From CAYSYY01 sp964576115 [NCBI: uncultured Gemmatimonadota bacterium] (GTDB lineage Bacteria > Blakebacterota > Blakebacteria > Blakebacterales), in assembly GCA_964576115.1 (NCBI GenBank), contig CAZNUA010000016.1, positions 6,956 through 70,955 of the forward strand: a stretch of DNA of 64,000 nt, given 5' to 3'. The stretch's first letter is position 1. Each line of letters begins with the position of its first letter. A model generated the notes under the pieces. That model made no database searches, was not told the DNA's origin, and worked only from the letters and a program-made list of their open reading frames with translations. Made by a program: the position numbers and the translations under genes. Of the stretch, positions 51,908 to 60,705 are shown one piece after another.

Positions 51908-54082
51908 TCACCCTCCCAGCGGACGGTAGCGGTAGACCAGGGCGGCCAGGTAGCCCCCCGCCAGGCCGAGGGCCGGCCGGTAGAGTTCGAGCCAGTACGA
52001 GTACTGCAGGTAGAGGAAGTATCCGGCGAAGAGGAAGAGTACCAGGAAGAGCACGATGTAGACACTGCCCCGTACCACCCGGAACAGCAGCGCCACCCAC
52101 CCCGCCGCGAGGGCGAGAAGGATCGTCAGGACGAAGCCCACCCCGTCACCCATGGCCCGCCCGTAGTCGCCACGCACCAGGTTCGAAAAGAGGGTGGCAT
52201 GCACGGCCGGCCCGGGCAGAGCGCCGGCGGGGGTGGCGTGTATATCCCCTGATCCCATGGCAGTAGTGCCGATGATGGCGATTCCACCGTCGAAGTACTT
52301 CGCCGGCTGGCCGACCCTCTCCTCGAGCACGTCGTAGTATGAGATCACCCGGAAGGGGGCGCCGTTGGGATCGGTCAGCGATGGGTACCACCGGATCAGC
52401 AGGTTGCCCGAGGTATCGATCGGCAGGCGGAAGGGCCCGGCCACCAGAGCCCGGCCCGGTTCGATGCTCAATTCGCTGTCGGGCACTCCCATGACATCGA
52501 GGAAGAGGCGGAAGGCCGCCGCGGGCAGGATCCGGTCGCCGTAGCGCACCAGCAGGGGCTGGCGCCGCACAACTTCGTCGAGATCGGGCCAGAGGTTGAT
52601 CAGACCAATACCCCGGCTGGCCTCGCCGAGGTTGGAAACGGGGCTCTGCAGCACGCGACCCCGACGCCGATCGGGCAGGGTTTCGGCCCCCGGTATGGCA
52701 TCGAGCGGAATCGAGGCCGCCTCGATCAGGGGTGAATTCTCCAGGCTGTCGATGGTCGACTCGAACACGAAGCCGGACCTGTCGAGCAGGGCGCAGGCGG
52801 TGTACCCCGCTCCGCTTTCGGCCAGGGCCCGGGCCAGAGCCCGGTCGCCGTCGGGACCGGGTTCGGGATCGAAGAAGAGCACATCGAAGAGAACCGCGGC
52901 ACAGCGCCAGCGGCTGAGTTTGTCGATCAGTTCGGCGTGCCGGCGGCGCGGCCAGCGGGCCAGTCGGCCGTACTTCAGCATGCTCCGGTCGTCTATCGTG
53001 ATGAGGTTCAAGCCGGTACCGGGATCGTACGCCGGGGTCAGGGCGCGGGCGACCGTGACCCGCGAATCGTAGAGGCGGCCCTCGAATTCGGCAAAGACAC
53101 GAGGCAGGATCAGATAGGAAAGGATCGCCACGAACGTCCCCATCGCCACTCCGGTCAGGACGGTGTTGCGCCGCCGCAGGTGACGGTGTGCCCGGCGACG
53201 CTCGGCAACCTCGGCGGGAACCCCTGCCCGTCCCGGGATCTGCGCTCCGGTGATGAGCCCCAGCCGGGTCTGGATCTCGATCAGGTCGGCTGCCACCTCC
53301 CCAGCCGAGGCGTAACGCCGGGCAGGGTCGCGTTCGAGCAGTCTGAGGATCACCTCCTCGAGCTGTTTCGGGAGTCCGGGGCAAAGCCGGCCGGGAGGGA
53401 TTGGATCGCGGTTGAGGACTGCTGTGACGTACTGCTCGAAGCTGTCCTTTTGAAATGGTGTTCGGCCGGTGAACATTTCATAGAAGGTGGCCCCGAGGCT
53501 GAAGAGGTCGCTGCGGGCATCAAGCTGTCCCCCCACGACCTGCTCCGGACTCTGGTAGCCGGGCGAGCCGATGATCGCTTCGCCCGGTTCGCGGGGCCCG
53601 GCAGCCGGCAGCCGGGCCAGCCCGAAGTCGGTGATCTTGACCCAGCCGCGGGCGTCGAGCATCAGGTTGTCGGGTTTGATGTCGCGGTGTACGACTCCAC
53701 GGAGGTGGGCTTCGGTCAGACCTTCAGCGGCCTGCCGGGCCCAGTCGAGGGCCTCTTCCAGGGGCAGGCCGGCCGGGGCCGAGTCCGCCAGGCGCTCGGC
53801 GATCGAGCCTCCATCGACGTATTCCATGACGATCAGGAGCCGGTCCTCGATTTCCTCGATCTCATGGATCTGGGCGACATTGGGGTGGTTGATTGCAGCC
53901 GCCGCCCGGGCCTCGGCTACCAGGCGGGCCCGGTGCCCGGGATCGAGTTCCTCGAGCAGGGGGGGTGTCTTGAGCGCCACCCGGCGGCCCAGTTCGCTGT
54001 CCTCGGCCAGCCAGACCACTCCCAGACCGCCCGCCCCGAGCTTGTCGGTGATCCGGTAGTGGCCGATCTGGCTGCCGATCAT
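51908..54082 (-). CDS. Ser/Thr protein kinase with extracytoplasmic CHASE2 domain
   Basis: The 724-residue protein begins with a Hanks-type kinase (about 8-275): glycine loop LGAGGLGVVWLAED, VALK lysine, HRDIKPDNLML, DFGLA and SPEQ. All catalytic residues are present. A membrane helix follows (NTVLTGVAMGTFVAILSYLIL, about 305-330), then a CHASE2 domain (about 335-620) with RLYDSRV, ITIDDRSMLKYGRLARWPRR and FDVLFFDPE. Three final membrane helices run to residue ~720. CHASE2 usually sits at the N-terminus before kinases or cyclases; here the kinase comes first. The ligand is unknown. The gene is convergent with the giant kelch gene. Confidence 0.92.
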   Translation of the reverse strand: MIGSQIGHYRITDKLGAGGLGVVWLAEDSELGRRVALKTPPLLEELDPGHRARLVAEARAAAAINHPNVAQIHEIEEIEDRLLIVMEYVDGGSIAERLADSAPAGLPLEEALDWARQAAEGLTEAHLRGVVHRDIKPDNLMLDARGWVKITDFGLARLPAAGPREPGEAIIGSPGYQSPEQVVGGQLDARSDLFSLGATFYEMFTGRTPFQKDSFEQYVTAVLNRDPIPPGRLCPGLPKQLEEVILRLLERDPARRYASAGEVAADLIEIQTRLGLITGAQIPGRAGVPAEVAERRRAHRHLRRRNTVLTGVAMGTFVAILSYLILPRVFAEFEGRLYDSRVTVARALTPAYDPGTGLNLITIDDRSMLKYGRLARWPRRRHAELIDKLSRWRCAAVLFDVLFFDPEPGPDGDRALARALAESGAGYTACALLDRSGFVFESTIDSLENSPLIEAASIPLDAIPGAETLPDRRRGRVLQSPVSNLGEASRGIGLINLWPDLDEVVRRQPLLVRYGDRILPAAAFRLFLDVMGVPDSELSIEPGRALVAGPFRLPIDTSGNLLIRWYPSLTDPNGAPFRVISYYDVLEERVGQPAKYFDGGIAIIGTTAMGSGDIHATPAGALPGPAVHATLFSNLVRGDYGRAMGDGVGFVLTILLALAAGWVALLFRVVRGSVYIVLFLVLFLFAGYFLYLQYSYWLELYRPALGLAGGYLAALVYRYRPLGG

Positions 54083-54423
54083 GAGCCCAGATCCTTAATG
54101 AACATGATCTCACCGCTAGATTCCGGCGCCGTGACGCCGACGCAACAGGTAGTGTGACCGGAGGATAGCAGTTCCCCGATCACAGCCGCAGCCCCACCCC
54201 CTCGTGGTTCGCCTGCATGCTGCCATACTCATTGTCGGAGAACGACTTGCGACCCACAAGCTCGATTCGGATCTGATGGCATGCGGCTTGCGTGAACAGA
54301 TCTGTGCGCCGGAATGCATCCGGCGACCCGGCCGGACTGTCTTCATTGAGAAGCACAAAACCGACCGGGAAGAGAACGTGGATGATCAGGATCCCTGGTC
54401 GAACGGACGAGGAGGGATCTGCC
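54083..54423. other. 341-nt gap between divergent genes, no firm gene
   Basis: It separates the kinase gene from the lipoprotein gene. It holds a perfect 7-bp hairpin (CGCCGGA/TCCGGCG, 54307-54325, 5-nt loop). A minus-strand frame of 81 codons (54180-54425) has a hydrophobic start (ILIIHVLFPVGFVLL) and a protein-like tail, but no ribosome site. It may be a decayed gene or chance. No clear promoter pair was found. Confidence 0.5.
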
Positions 54424-55017
54424 ATGAAACGGAAAGGAACGAAACCGCGAAACGGACCGGGACGACACACCGGACTGACACTGCTGGCGGCGATAATGAC
54501 GATCGCACCGGCAACCGGCTGCTCGCACACTTACCGCCTCGGGTCAAACGGCATCACCGACCTGCCCTGGGCGGTCCGCAGCGAACTGCCCCGGGAGGGT
54601 ACCGTGGTGCACATCATCGAGACCGACGGGACCGGTCACCTGGTCCGCTCGGCCGCCCTGAGTGCCGACACCCTGTATTTCGCCCATCACCTGGCCACCT
54701 TCCCGGCTCCGTCGCTGAACGTCGATCCCCTGGCGGACAAATACCACAACGGGTACACCGACGGGGCCCGGGGAACCATCCCCCTGCGCAACATCGCCGT
54801 CATCCGGTTCCGGAGCCTGCGCAAAGGATTCGGGACGATGTTCGCGGCCGGGGCGGTACTCGGTTGCGCACCAGCTCTGGCGGGAGAGTGGGAAACAGTC
54901 CTGGTGACCGCTCCGGTGACCGGGGTCATCATCGGGGCGTTCATCCCGCGGCGAAATCTGGTCACGATCCAGTTTCAGCAGACCGAAGCCGATCCGACTG
55001 CCGTTCCGCCGCGTTGA
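54424..55017 (+). CDS. Putative lipoprotein with C-terminal hydrophobic segment
   Basis: The 197-residue protein has a basic N-terminus, a hydrophobic core and a lipobox-like end (LTLLAAIMTIAPATGC). The mature part is a beta-rich domain (GTVVHIIETDGTGHLVRSAALSADTLYF) and a C-terminal glycine-rich segment (FAAGAVLGCAPALAGEW, VTAPVTGVIIGAFI) that could span or lie in a membrane. GAGGAGGG is 8 nt before the ATG. Open frame upstream in the same phase has no ribosome site. No family recognised. Confidence 0.7.
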   Translation: MKRKGTKPRNGPGRHTGLTLLAAIMTIAPATGCSHTYRLGSNGITDLPWAVRSELPREGTVVHIIETDGTGHLVRSAALSADTLYFAHHLATFPAPSLNVDPLADKYHNGYTDGARGTIPLRNIAVIRFRSLRKGFGTMFAAGAVLGCAPALAGEWETVLVTAPVTGVIIGAFIPRRNLVTIQFQQTEADPTAVPPR

Positions 55018-55040
55018 GAGGGAACCCCGTATACGCCTGA

Positions 55041-55069
55041 TTGATATACCGGGAGCAGTTGCCTATCCT
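55041..55069 (+). promoter_or_regulatory. Sigma70-like promoter of the KamA-family gene
   Basis: TTGATA (55041-55046) and TATCCT (55064-55069) have ideal 17-nt spacing and lie about 40 nt before the start codon. Confidence 0.55.
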
Positions 55070-55108
55070 GAAGATGCGCAGACCCACCGCCCCGGCCAGG
55101 ATGAAAGT

Positions 55109-57292
55109 ATGCGGCGCGAGCACGAACTCGACGAAATCGCCATAAATGTCCACTCCCACAAGCTCCTCAACCAGCTTCTGCAGGAGAATCCCGAGCTCGA
55201 GGACATCATGCACAACTCGCGCAACGACACCGAGGCCCTGCTCGGGGTGCGCGAATGGGTGCTGCAGAAGGCCTCGCCGCGGGCATTGAAGCTCTACGAG
55301 AGCGAGCATACCGACCGCAAACTCTTCGAATCGCTGACCTGGAGCGATTACGCCACCATCCGGATCCTCGACTACATCGATCATGCCGACCGGGAATTCG
55401 AGGACCGCAACCTGCGCGGGCAGATCGCGGTGAGCAACCCGATCCGCATGATCTGGATGGCCGTGACCTACGGCACCGGCGGCGCCAAGCCGGCCTTCTT
55501 CATCGATATGGTCAAGCTCTTCCAGCAGTTTTCGGGCAAGAGCGATCGGCCGCAGACCCGCCGGGCCACCGTGCTCAAGTGGATGGAGCGCTACCCTTCG
55601 GGGCTCGATCCGAGGATCATCAAACTGCGCGACGAAAACCGGGAGCGGATCACCAATATCCTGATCGACCGGATCGACGCCGGCCAGATCCGCAGTTCCC
55701 GATACACTTTCGAGCCCGGGATGAGCCGGGAAGAGAAATTCGCGCAGATCGACGAGTGGTGGACCACGCCCGAGTTTCATCTGCGTTTCGCGATCCGCGA
55801 TCCCGACCTGCTGAACGAGATGCTCGGCAATTCGCTGGATCCCGATACGATGCAGGTGCTCTACGCGGCTCGCGACAAGGGCATCCCCTTCTTCGTCAAC
55901 CCCTACTACCTCTCGCTGCTGCACGTACGGGTGCCCTACTTTGCGATCGGGGCCGACCTGGCCCTGCGCTACTACGTCGTATACAGCCAGGAACTGGTGC
56001 GCGAGTTCGGGCACATCGTGGCCTGGGAGAAGGAGGACGAGGTCGAGCCGGGCAAACCGAACGCGGCCGGATGGGTGCTGCCCACCCAGTACAACATTCA
56101 CCGCCGCTACCCCGACGTGGCCATCCTCATTCCCGATACCGTCGGCCGGGCCTGCGGCGGGCTGTGCGCCTCGTGTCAGCGCATGTACGAGTTCCAGCGC
56201 GGCAACCTGAACTTCGATCTGGAGAAACTCAAGCCGGGAGAGACCTGGACCGAGAAGCTCGAACGCCTGATGGGGTACTTCGAGACCGACAGCCAGCTGC
56301 GCGACATCCTCGTGACCGGCGGCGACGCGCTCATGAGTTCTGACACCTCGCTCGAGATCATCCTCGACGCCATCTACCGCATGGCCGAGCGCAAGCGCGC
56401 GGCCAACGACAAGCGGCCCGATGGTGAAAAGTACGCCGAACTGCAGCGGGTGCGCATCGGCACCCGCCTGCCCATCTACCTGCCGATGCGGATCACTCCC
56501 GAACTGGCCCGTATCCTGGCCGATTTCAAGGCTCGGGCTTCTGAGATCGGGGTGCGCCAGTTCATCATCCAGACCCACTTCGAGGCTCCGCTCGAGATCA
56601 CCCCGGCAGTCGAGGAGGCGGTCGGCCGGCTCCAGGAGGCCGGCTGGCTGGTCACCAACCAGCTCGTTTTCACCGCCGCTGCATCGCGCCGGGGCCACAC
56701 CGCCAAGCTCCGCCAGGTCCTGGGGGAAATCGGCGTCCTGCCCTACTACACCTTCACCGTCAAGGGGTACATGGAGAACACCTTCAACTTCGCCCCCAAC
56801 GCCCGGGCGGTGCAGGAGGAGATCGAGGAGAAACGATTCGGCACGATTCCGAAGAAGTACCACGAACGGGTTCGCGACCTGCCGCTGGAGCCGGAGCAGG
56901 TTCGCGAGAATGTCGCCGAACTGCGCGATGACGCCGACCTGCCCTTCCTGGCCACCGACCGCAACGTTCTCAACCTGCCGGCGGTGGGCAAGAGCATGAC
57001 CTTCCGGGTGATCGGCATCACCCGTTACGGCCGGCGCATCCTCGAGTTCGACCACGACCGCACCCGGGCCCACAGCCCCATCATCGATGAGATGGGCAAA
57101 GTGGTCATCATCGAGTCGAAGTCGATCTCGGAATACCTGCAGCAGCTGGCCTCGATCGGCGAGGATGTCAGTGAATACGAGGGCCTGTACGGCTATTCGA
57201 TCGGGGAGACCGAACCGCGCCTGCCGCTGTACGAATACCCCGATTTCGACTTCGAAGTCACCGAGGAGATCACCAACCTGGAACTGGGGTAG
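55109..57292 (+). CDS. KamA-family radical SAM protein with long N-terminal extension
   Basis: The 727-residue protein resembles lysine 2,3-aminomutase relatives. The cluster motif C349-x3-C353-x2-C356 (CGGLCASCQ) fits the family, followed by a GGDALMS segment like the SAM-binding GGD of aminomutases and a QTHFEAPLEITP strand. Unlike aminomutases, I see no PGGGGK-type motif that carries the PLP lysine; the equivalent region is FNFAPNARAVQEEIEEK. About 340 residues precede the cluster, against ~110-130 in KamA, and are helical (LLGVREWVLQKASPRALKLYE). The start has AGGA 7 nt upstream. Expected: 4Fe-4S/SAM chemistry in the cytoplasm, reaction unknown. The long antisense frame opposite it is a shadow. 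Confidence 0.88.
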   Translation: MRREHELDEIAINVHSHKLLNQLLQENPELEDIMHNSRNDTEALLGVREWVLQKASPRALKLYESEHTDRKLFESLTWSDYATIRILDYIDHADREFEDRNLRGQIAVSNPIRMIWMAVTYGTGGAKPAFFIDMVKLFQQFSGKSDRPQTRRATVLKWMERYPSGLDPRIIKLRDENRERITNILIDRIDAGQIRSSRYTFEPGMSREEKFAQIDEWWTTPEFHLRFAIRDPDLLNEMLGNSLDPDTMQVLYAARDKGIPFFVNPYYLSLLHVRVPYFAIGADLALRYYVVYSQELVREFGHIVAWEKEDEVEPGKPNAAGWVLPTQYNIHRRYPDVAILIPDTVGRACGGLCASCQRMYEFQRGNLNFDLEKLKPGETWTEKLERLMGYFETDSQLRDILVTGGDALMSSDTSLEIILDAIYRMAERKRAANDKRPDGEKYAELQRVRIGTRLPIYLPMRITPELARILADFKARASEIGVRQFIIQTHFEAPLEITPAVEEAVGRLQEAGWLVTNQLVFTAAASRRGHTAKLRQVLGEIGVLPYYTFTVKGYMENTFNFAPNARAVQEEIEEKRFGTIPKKYHERVRDLPLEPEQVRENVAELRDDADLPFLATDRNVLNLPAVGKSMTFRVIGITRYGRRILEFDHDRTRAHSPIIDEMGKVVIIESKSISEYLQQLASIGEDVSEYEGLYGYSIGETEPRLPLYEYPDFDFEVTEEITNLELG

Positions 57293-57324
57293 ATTCTGGT
57301 CGCAGGAATTTCTTCTTCACATCT

Positions 57325-57355
57325 ACGGGCTGTCTTTTCCCAGGAGACAGCCCGT
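57325..57355. terminator. Bidirectional hairpin between convergent genes
   Basis: ACGGGCTGTCT (57325-57335) and AGACAGCCCGT (57345-57355) are perfect 11-bp arms with a 9-nt loop, between the KamA-type gene and the LOV phosphatase gene. No U-tract follows on either strand. Confidence 0.65.
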
Positions 57356-57370
57356 TCACATGATCCTTCG

Positions 57371-58606
57371 TCACGATATTTCCAGCCCCAGCAGGGTCAG
57401 ATCGTCATCCAGGGCGCGCCCCCCCTGCCAGTTGTGGGCCTCACCGGCAATGTCCAGGATACCGCTCTCGAAATCCCGGTCGCGGTGAGTTTCGACGGCG
57501 ACGATGAGGCGTTCGATCTCGAACAGCTCCCCCGCCTCGTTCTGCGCTTCGAGCAGACCGTCGCTGAAGAAGTAGAGCCGGTCGCCGGGTGAGAGCGAGA
57601 GGGTTTCGGTCTCGTATTCGGCTTCGGGCAGGAAACCTATCGGAGTGCCGGCGGTTTCTGGCTGGCGGGCAGGCCCGCCTGCGGGCAGGTGGATCAGACC
57701 GGGATGCCCGGCGGTGACATAGGTGAACTCCCGCGTGGAGAGGGTCAGAATGCCGTAGATCAGCGTGAAGTACTGCCCCACGGATGGATCGAGGGGAAAC
57801 TGCCGATTGAGCCGTCGGGCCACCCCGGCCGGATCGGTGATCACCGGCCCGCTCTCCGGCTCCGGCGAGGGGGTGCGCAGAACGGCGCGTTCGGGATCGG
57901 GGGAAAGCCAGCGGTGCAGGGTGACCGAGAGCAGAGCGGCCGGCACGCCGTGGCCGCTGACATCGAGCACGTAGACCGCCAGGTGGTCGTCGTCGAGACC
58001 GATCAGGTTGAGGGTGTCGCCGGCCAGCTCATCGCAGGGATCCAGCAGCCAGGCAGCCGCAACTCCCGGCATCTCCGGCCCCCGCTCGGGCAGGAGCGAC
58101 TGCTGGATCGCGGCCGCAGCTTCGAGGTCGCGCTGCATGCGCCGGTTGGCGTTCTCGAGCCGGACGTTCGCCTCGCGCAGGGCTTCCTCGGCTTCGCGCC
58201 GGCGGGTGACGTCGGACTGCACGCCGATGAAGTGGGTGACCTCGCCGGCCTCGTTGCGCAGGGCAGTGAGCGAGAGCCGGTTCCAGAAGGGTGTGCCGTC
58301 CCGGCGGTAGTTGAGCAGTTCGACCACGCAGGAGCGCCCTTCGGCGATCGCGGCCCGGATCTCCTCCAGACTCGCCTCATCTGTCTCCGGGCCCTGCAGA
58401 AAGCGACAGTTGCGGCCGATACTCTCGGCCTGCGAATACCCGGTGATCTCTTCGAAGCCATGGTTGACGTAGATGAGGGGATTGTCGGGCAGGCGGTAAT
58501 CGGTGATCGTGATGCCCTCGGCGGCCGAGGCCAGGGCGCGATTCTTGAGTGCGAGTTGATAGGGGAGTGGATCGCGGTCGAGATCTGACGAACCGGTGCG
58601 TGACAT
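57371..58606 (-). CDS. LOV blue-light receptor fused to SpoIIE-type PP2C phosphatase
   Basis: The 411-residue cytoplasmic protein starts with a LOV-type PAS domain (about 20-135). The flavin-adduct motif GRNCRFLQG is present with its cysteine. Other LOV flavin contacts are also there: N in LLNYRRDGTPFWN, and Q in GVQSDVT. A coiled coil follows (EALREANVRLENANRRMQRDL). The SpoIIE/PP2C phosphatase (about 175-410) has YVLDVSGHGVPAALL, FSDGLLEAQN and LDDDLTLLGLEI with the metal aspartates. Such proteins dephosphorylate anti-sigma-factor antagonists in a light-dependent way; no such partner is in the window. The start has AAGGAACC upstream. It is the last gene of the UbiA/tocopherol-cyclase-like operon. 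Confidence 0.93.
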   Translation of the reverse strand: MSRTGSSDLDRDPLPYQLALKNRALASAAEGITITDYRLPDNPLIYVNHGFEEITGYSQAESIGRNCRFLQGPETDEASLEEIRAAIAEGRSCVVELLNYRRDGTPFWNRLSLTALRNEAGEVTHFIGVQSDVTRRREAEEALREANVRLENANRRMQRDLEAAAAIQQSLLPERGPEMPGVAAAWLLDPCDELAGDTLNLIGLDDDHLAVYVLDVSGHGVPAALLSVTLHRWLSPDPERAVLRTPSPEPESGPVITDPAGVARRLNRQFPLDPSVGQYFTLIYGILTLSTREFTYVTAGHPGLIHLPAGGPARQPETAGTPIGFLPEAEYETETLSLSPGDRLYFFSDGLLEAQNEAGELFEIERLIVAVETHRDRDFESGILDIAGEAHNWQGGRALDDDLTLLGLEIS

Positions 58607-58634
58607 GAACGGTTCCTTCCCGGGAACGTCCGGC

Positions 58635-59579
58635 TTACGGCACGAAGACGAGGGCACGCAGGAGCAGGCCCACGATCAGGCCGGCGGAGAAGAGCAGGTG
58701 CATCTGCACGTTACGCCCGGCGGCGGGTTTGAGAGCGTCGGGATCGTCATGCCCCGAGGCCAGAGTGCCCCAGATGCCGGGCAGCAGAAAGAGGTAGGGC
58801 ACCGCCGCCAGCAGGATAGGCCACCCCCCGTCGATGACGACCAGCCCCAGGACCAGGACATTGACGACGAGCAGGAGCTGGACCGCCAGGTAGAGCCGGG
58901 CGGTGAAGCGGGTGCCGCGCCGGGCCGCCGCTCCCAGCTTACCTCCCTGCCGGTCGGCATCGAGATCGATCAACTGGCCCATGATCAGGATCGAGAGGGT
59001 GCTGATACCGGTCATCGGCATGGCCGCCAGCACGGCCGGAGTAAAACCCACCCCCTGGCTGACCGCGGCTACCATGATCGCCATCGGCCCGAAGGCGAAC
59101 CAGACCGAGACTTCACCCCAGCCGCGGTAGGCCAGTTTGACCGGCGCGGCGGTGTAGTACTTGCTGAAGAAAGCCGAGAGCAGGTAGAGGATCCAGAGGT
59201 GGGGCCAGAGTGCGGGATCGATCACGACCGTCAGACCCGCGGTGGCCAGGGCGGCCACCACCAGGCTCGAGCGGGCGACGCGGTAGAGAACCGGCATCAT
59301 CTCGGGGTGGTCGAGCAGGATCCCCGAACCGCCGCTGAACTCGTTGCGATGAACGTTGACCCGGTCGGTGCCCTGCAGGGTGTCGTAGATGTCGTTGTAG
59401 ACGTTGGTGGCTGCGTGCAGGCCGATCCCCATGACGAGCACCAGGGCCAAACCGGTCAGGCTGAAGCTGCCCGAGACGATCACCGCCACCAGCGTCCCCG
59501 CAATGAGCGGGGCAAAGATGGAAGAGAGAAAGGGAGCCCGGATCATCCGGGCCAGGCCGGGGCGCTCGCCATTGGCCAT
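58635..59579 (-). CDS. UbiA-family prenyltransferase, MenA-like
   Basis: The 314-residue membrane enzyme has the two Asp-rich motifs of UbiA prenyltransferases, NVYNDIYDTLQGTD near residue 60 and GQLIDLDADRQGGK near residue 200. About nine membrane helices are visible (for example LTGLALVLVMGIGLHA, LLLVVNVLVLGLVVI). The segment RNEFSGGSGIL after the first motif is close to MenA (1,4-dihydroxy-2-naphthoate prenyltransferase), but the next gene upstream suggests a related aromatic acceptor such as homogentisate-type. No menaquinone genes adjoin. GGAG lies 7 nt before the ATG. Confidence 0.88.
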   Translation of the reverse strand: MANGERPGLARMIRAPFLSSIFAPLIAGTLVAVIVSGSFSLTGLALVLVMGIGLHAATNVYNDIYDTLQGTDRVNVHRNEFSGGSGILLDHPEMMPVLYRVARSSLVVAALATAGLTVVIDPALWPHLWILYLLSAFFSKYYTAAPVKLAYRGWGEVSVWFAFGPMAIMVAAVSQGVGFTPAVLAAMPMTGISTLSILIMGQLIDLDADRQGGKLGAAARRGTRFTARLYLAVQLLLVVNVLVLGLVVIDGGWPILLAAVPYLFLLPGIWGTLASGHDDPDALKPAAGRNVQMHLLFSAGLIVGLLLRALVFVP

Positions 59580-59594
59580 GGGACAACTCCTCGG

Positions 59595-60701
59595 TTACAG
59601 ATTCTCGATCTCCCGCTGCAGGGCCAGCAGGCGGTCCAGATCACCGTGCACATCCACACCGGCACACCGGCCTGTGCCGTGGTAGAGGGTCGTCATTGAC
59701 GTCCGGTTCACCCCGCCGCGTTCTGAGAGGCGAACCTCGACCTCTCCGTTCAGGGTCTCGCTGACCCGAACATGCATCCTCTCGCGGTCCGGACCACGCA
59801 GTAACCCGCCCGATTCGTAGCCGACCGTCATCTCCAGACGTCGGCGGCGATCCGAAACCACCCATTCGACCCTGTCGTCGGTGATAGCGAGGTGCTCGGT
59901 CCGGGCCCCGGTGTAGGTCGCAAAGCGGTAGAGGGTGCGCTCGCGCTGCAAACCGATGATGAACCCGTCGAAGGCTCCGCGCAACCAGGGGATGACCGCG
60001 ATCGAGGCCGTCAGGGAGGTACCCGGGGAATTGAAATGATTGGATTGGATCCACACCCAGGCAGCGGGAAAGCAGCGGCCCCAGTCCTTCTCGGTATAGC
60101 CGCGCCCGCCGTCGAAGGCGACCTCGCGCCCGGCGATGGAGAAGGTGCCCTCCAGGGTATGATCCAGACTCAACACGCCATGATAGCACTCCATGAAGGG
60201 CACCCAGGCGTAGGGTCCCATGATTCCGGGTGAGCGCAGGGTCACCGGCCAGGGGGTGGTGTCCGAAAAGCGCACCTCGCCCTGCAGCGAACCGGGGATT
60301 GCCATCCCGGCACGGTTCTGCCCCGCTCTGCCCACACCAGACCCGTTCTCCGCCCCGGGCGTGTCTTCCGTTTCCTCACTCCGCTCCGTCAGATCGAGAA
60401 CGATCCGGTCGGCGGTGAAGAGATTGTTCCCGATGCGGATCTCGAAGCGGTCGGGGGCCGCCTGGAAGGCCCCGGGAGGAAAGCGGTGATAAGCAGCTGT
60501 GCCACAGCTGCCGTCGAGAACCTGGATGAAGGCGTGGCGCTCGGCGGGATCGGAACTCAGGAAGATCCCGGGGATCACGGCCAGACGGTTGTCTTCGGTG
60601 CCGTCAACCAGCTTGTAGTACCAGCCTTCGAAGAAGGGCGGCCGGCGGCCCCGGCCGTGGTAGCGTTCGGGGTGCTGCAGATGCCGGAGCCAGAGCCACA
60701 C
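59595..60701 (-). CDS. Tocopherol-cyclase-like protein
   Basis: The ~368-residue protein has the two diagnostic blocks of the tocopherol cyclase family: RPPFFEGWYYKLVDGTEDNRLAV-type near the N-terminus and GRGYTEKDWGRCFPAAWVWIQSNHF in the middle (plant VTE1 has VEGWYFKV and EKNWG-FP--W-WVQCN). A two-lobed beta structure is expected. Family members close a chromanol ring on prenylated quinols, or act as hydratases of the CrtC type in distant branches. A GTG (60699-60701) 4 nt after the upstream stop with GGAG 7 nt before it was chosen; a longer frame would overlap the SDR gene. It is 15 nt before the UbiA gene. Confidence 0.85.
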   Translation of the reverse strand: MWLWLRHLQHPERYHGRGRRPPFFEGWYYKLVDGTEDNRLAVIPGIFLSSDPAERHAFIQVLDGSCGTAAYHRFPPGAFQAAPDRFEIRIGNNLFTADRIVLDLTERSEETEDTPGAENGSGVGRAGQNRAGMAIPGSLQGEVRFSDTTPWPVTLRSPGIMGPYAWVPFMECYHGVLSLDHTLEGTFSIAGREVAFDGGRGYTEKDWGRCFPAAWVWIQSNHFNSPGTSLTASIAVIPWLRGAFDGFIIGLQRERTLYRFATYTGARTEHLAITDDRVEWVVSDRRRRLEMTVGYESGGLLRGPDRERMHVRVSETLNGEVEVRLSERGGVNRTSMTTLYHGTGRCAGVDVHGDLDRLLALQREIENL

Positions 60702-60705
60702 ACCC

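Noticed and set aside
54962-57073. 703-codon open frame on the minus strand
   Set aside because: It is the exact antisense of the KamA-type gene; high GC creates long stop-free antisense frames, and the product is His/Gln/Val-rich with no domain pattern.
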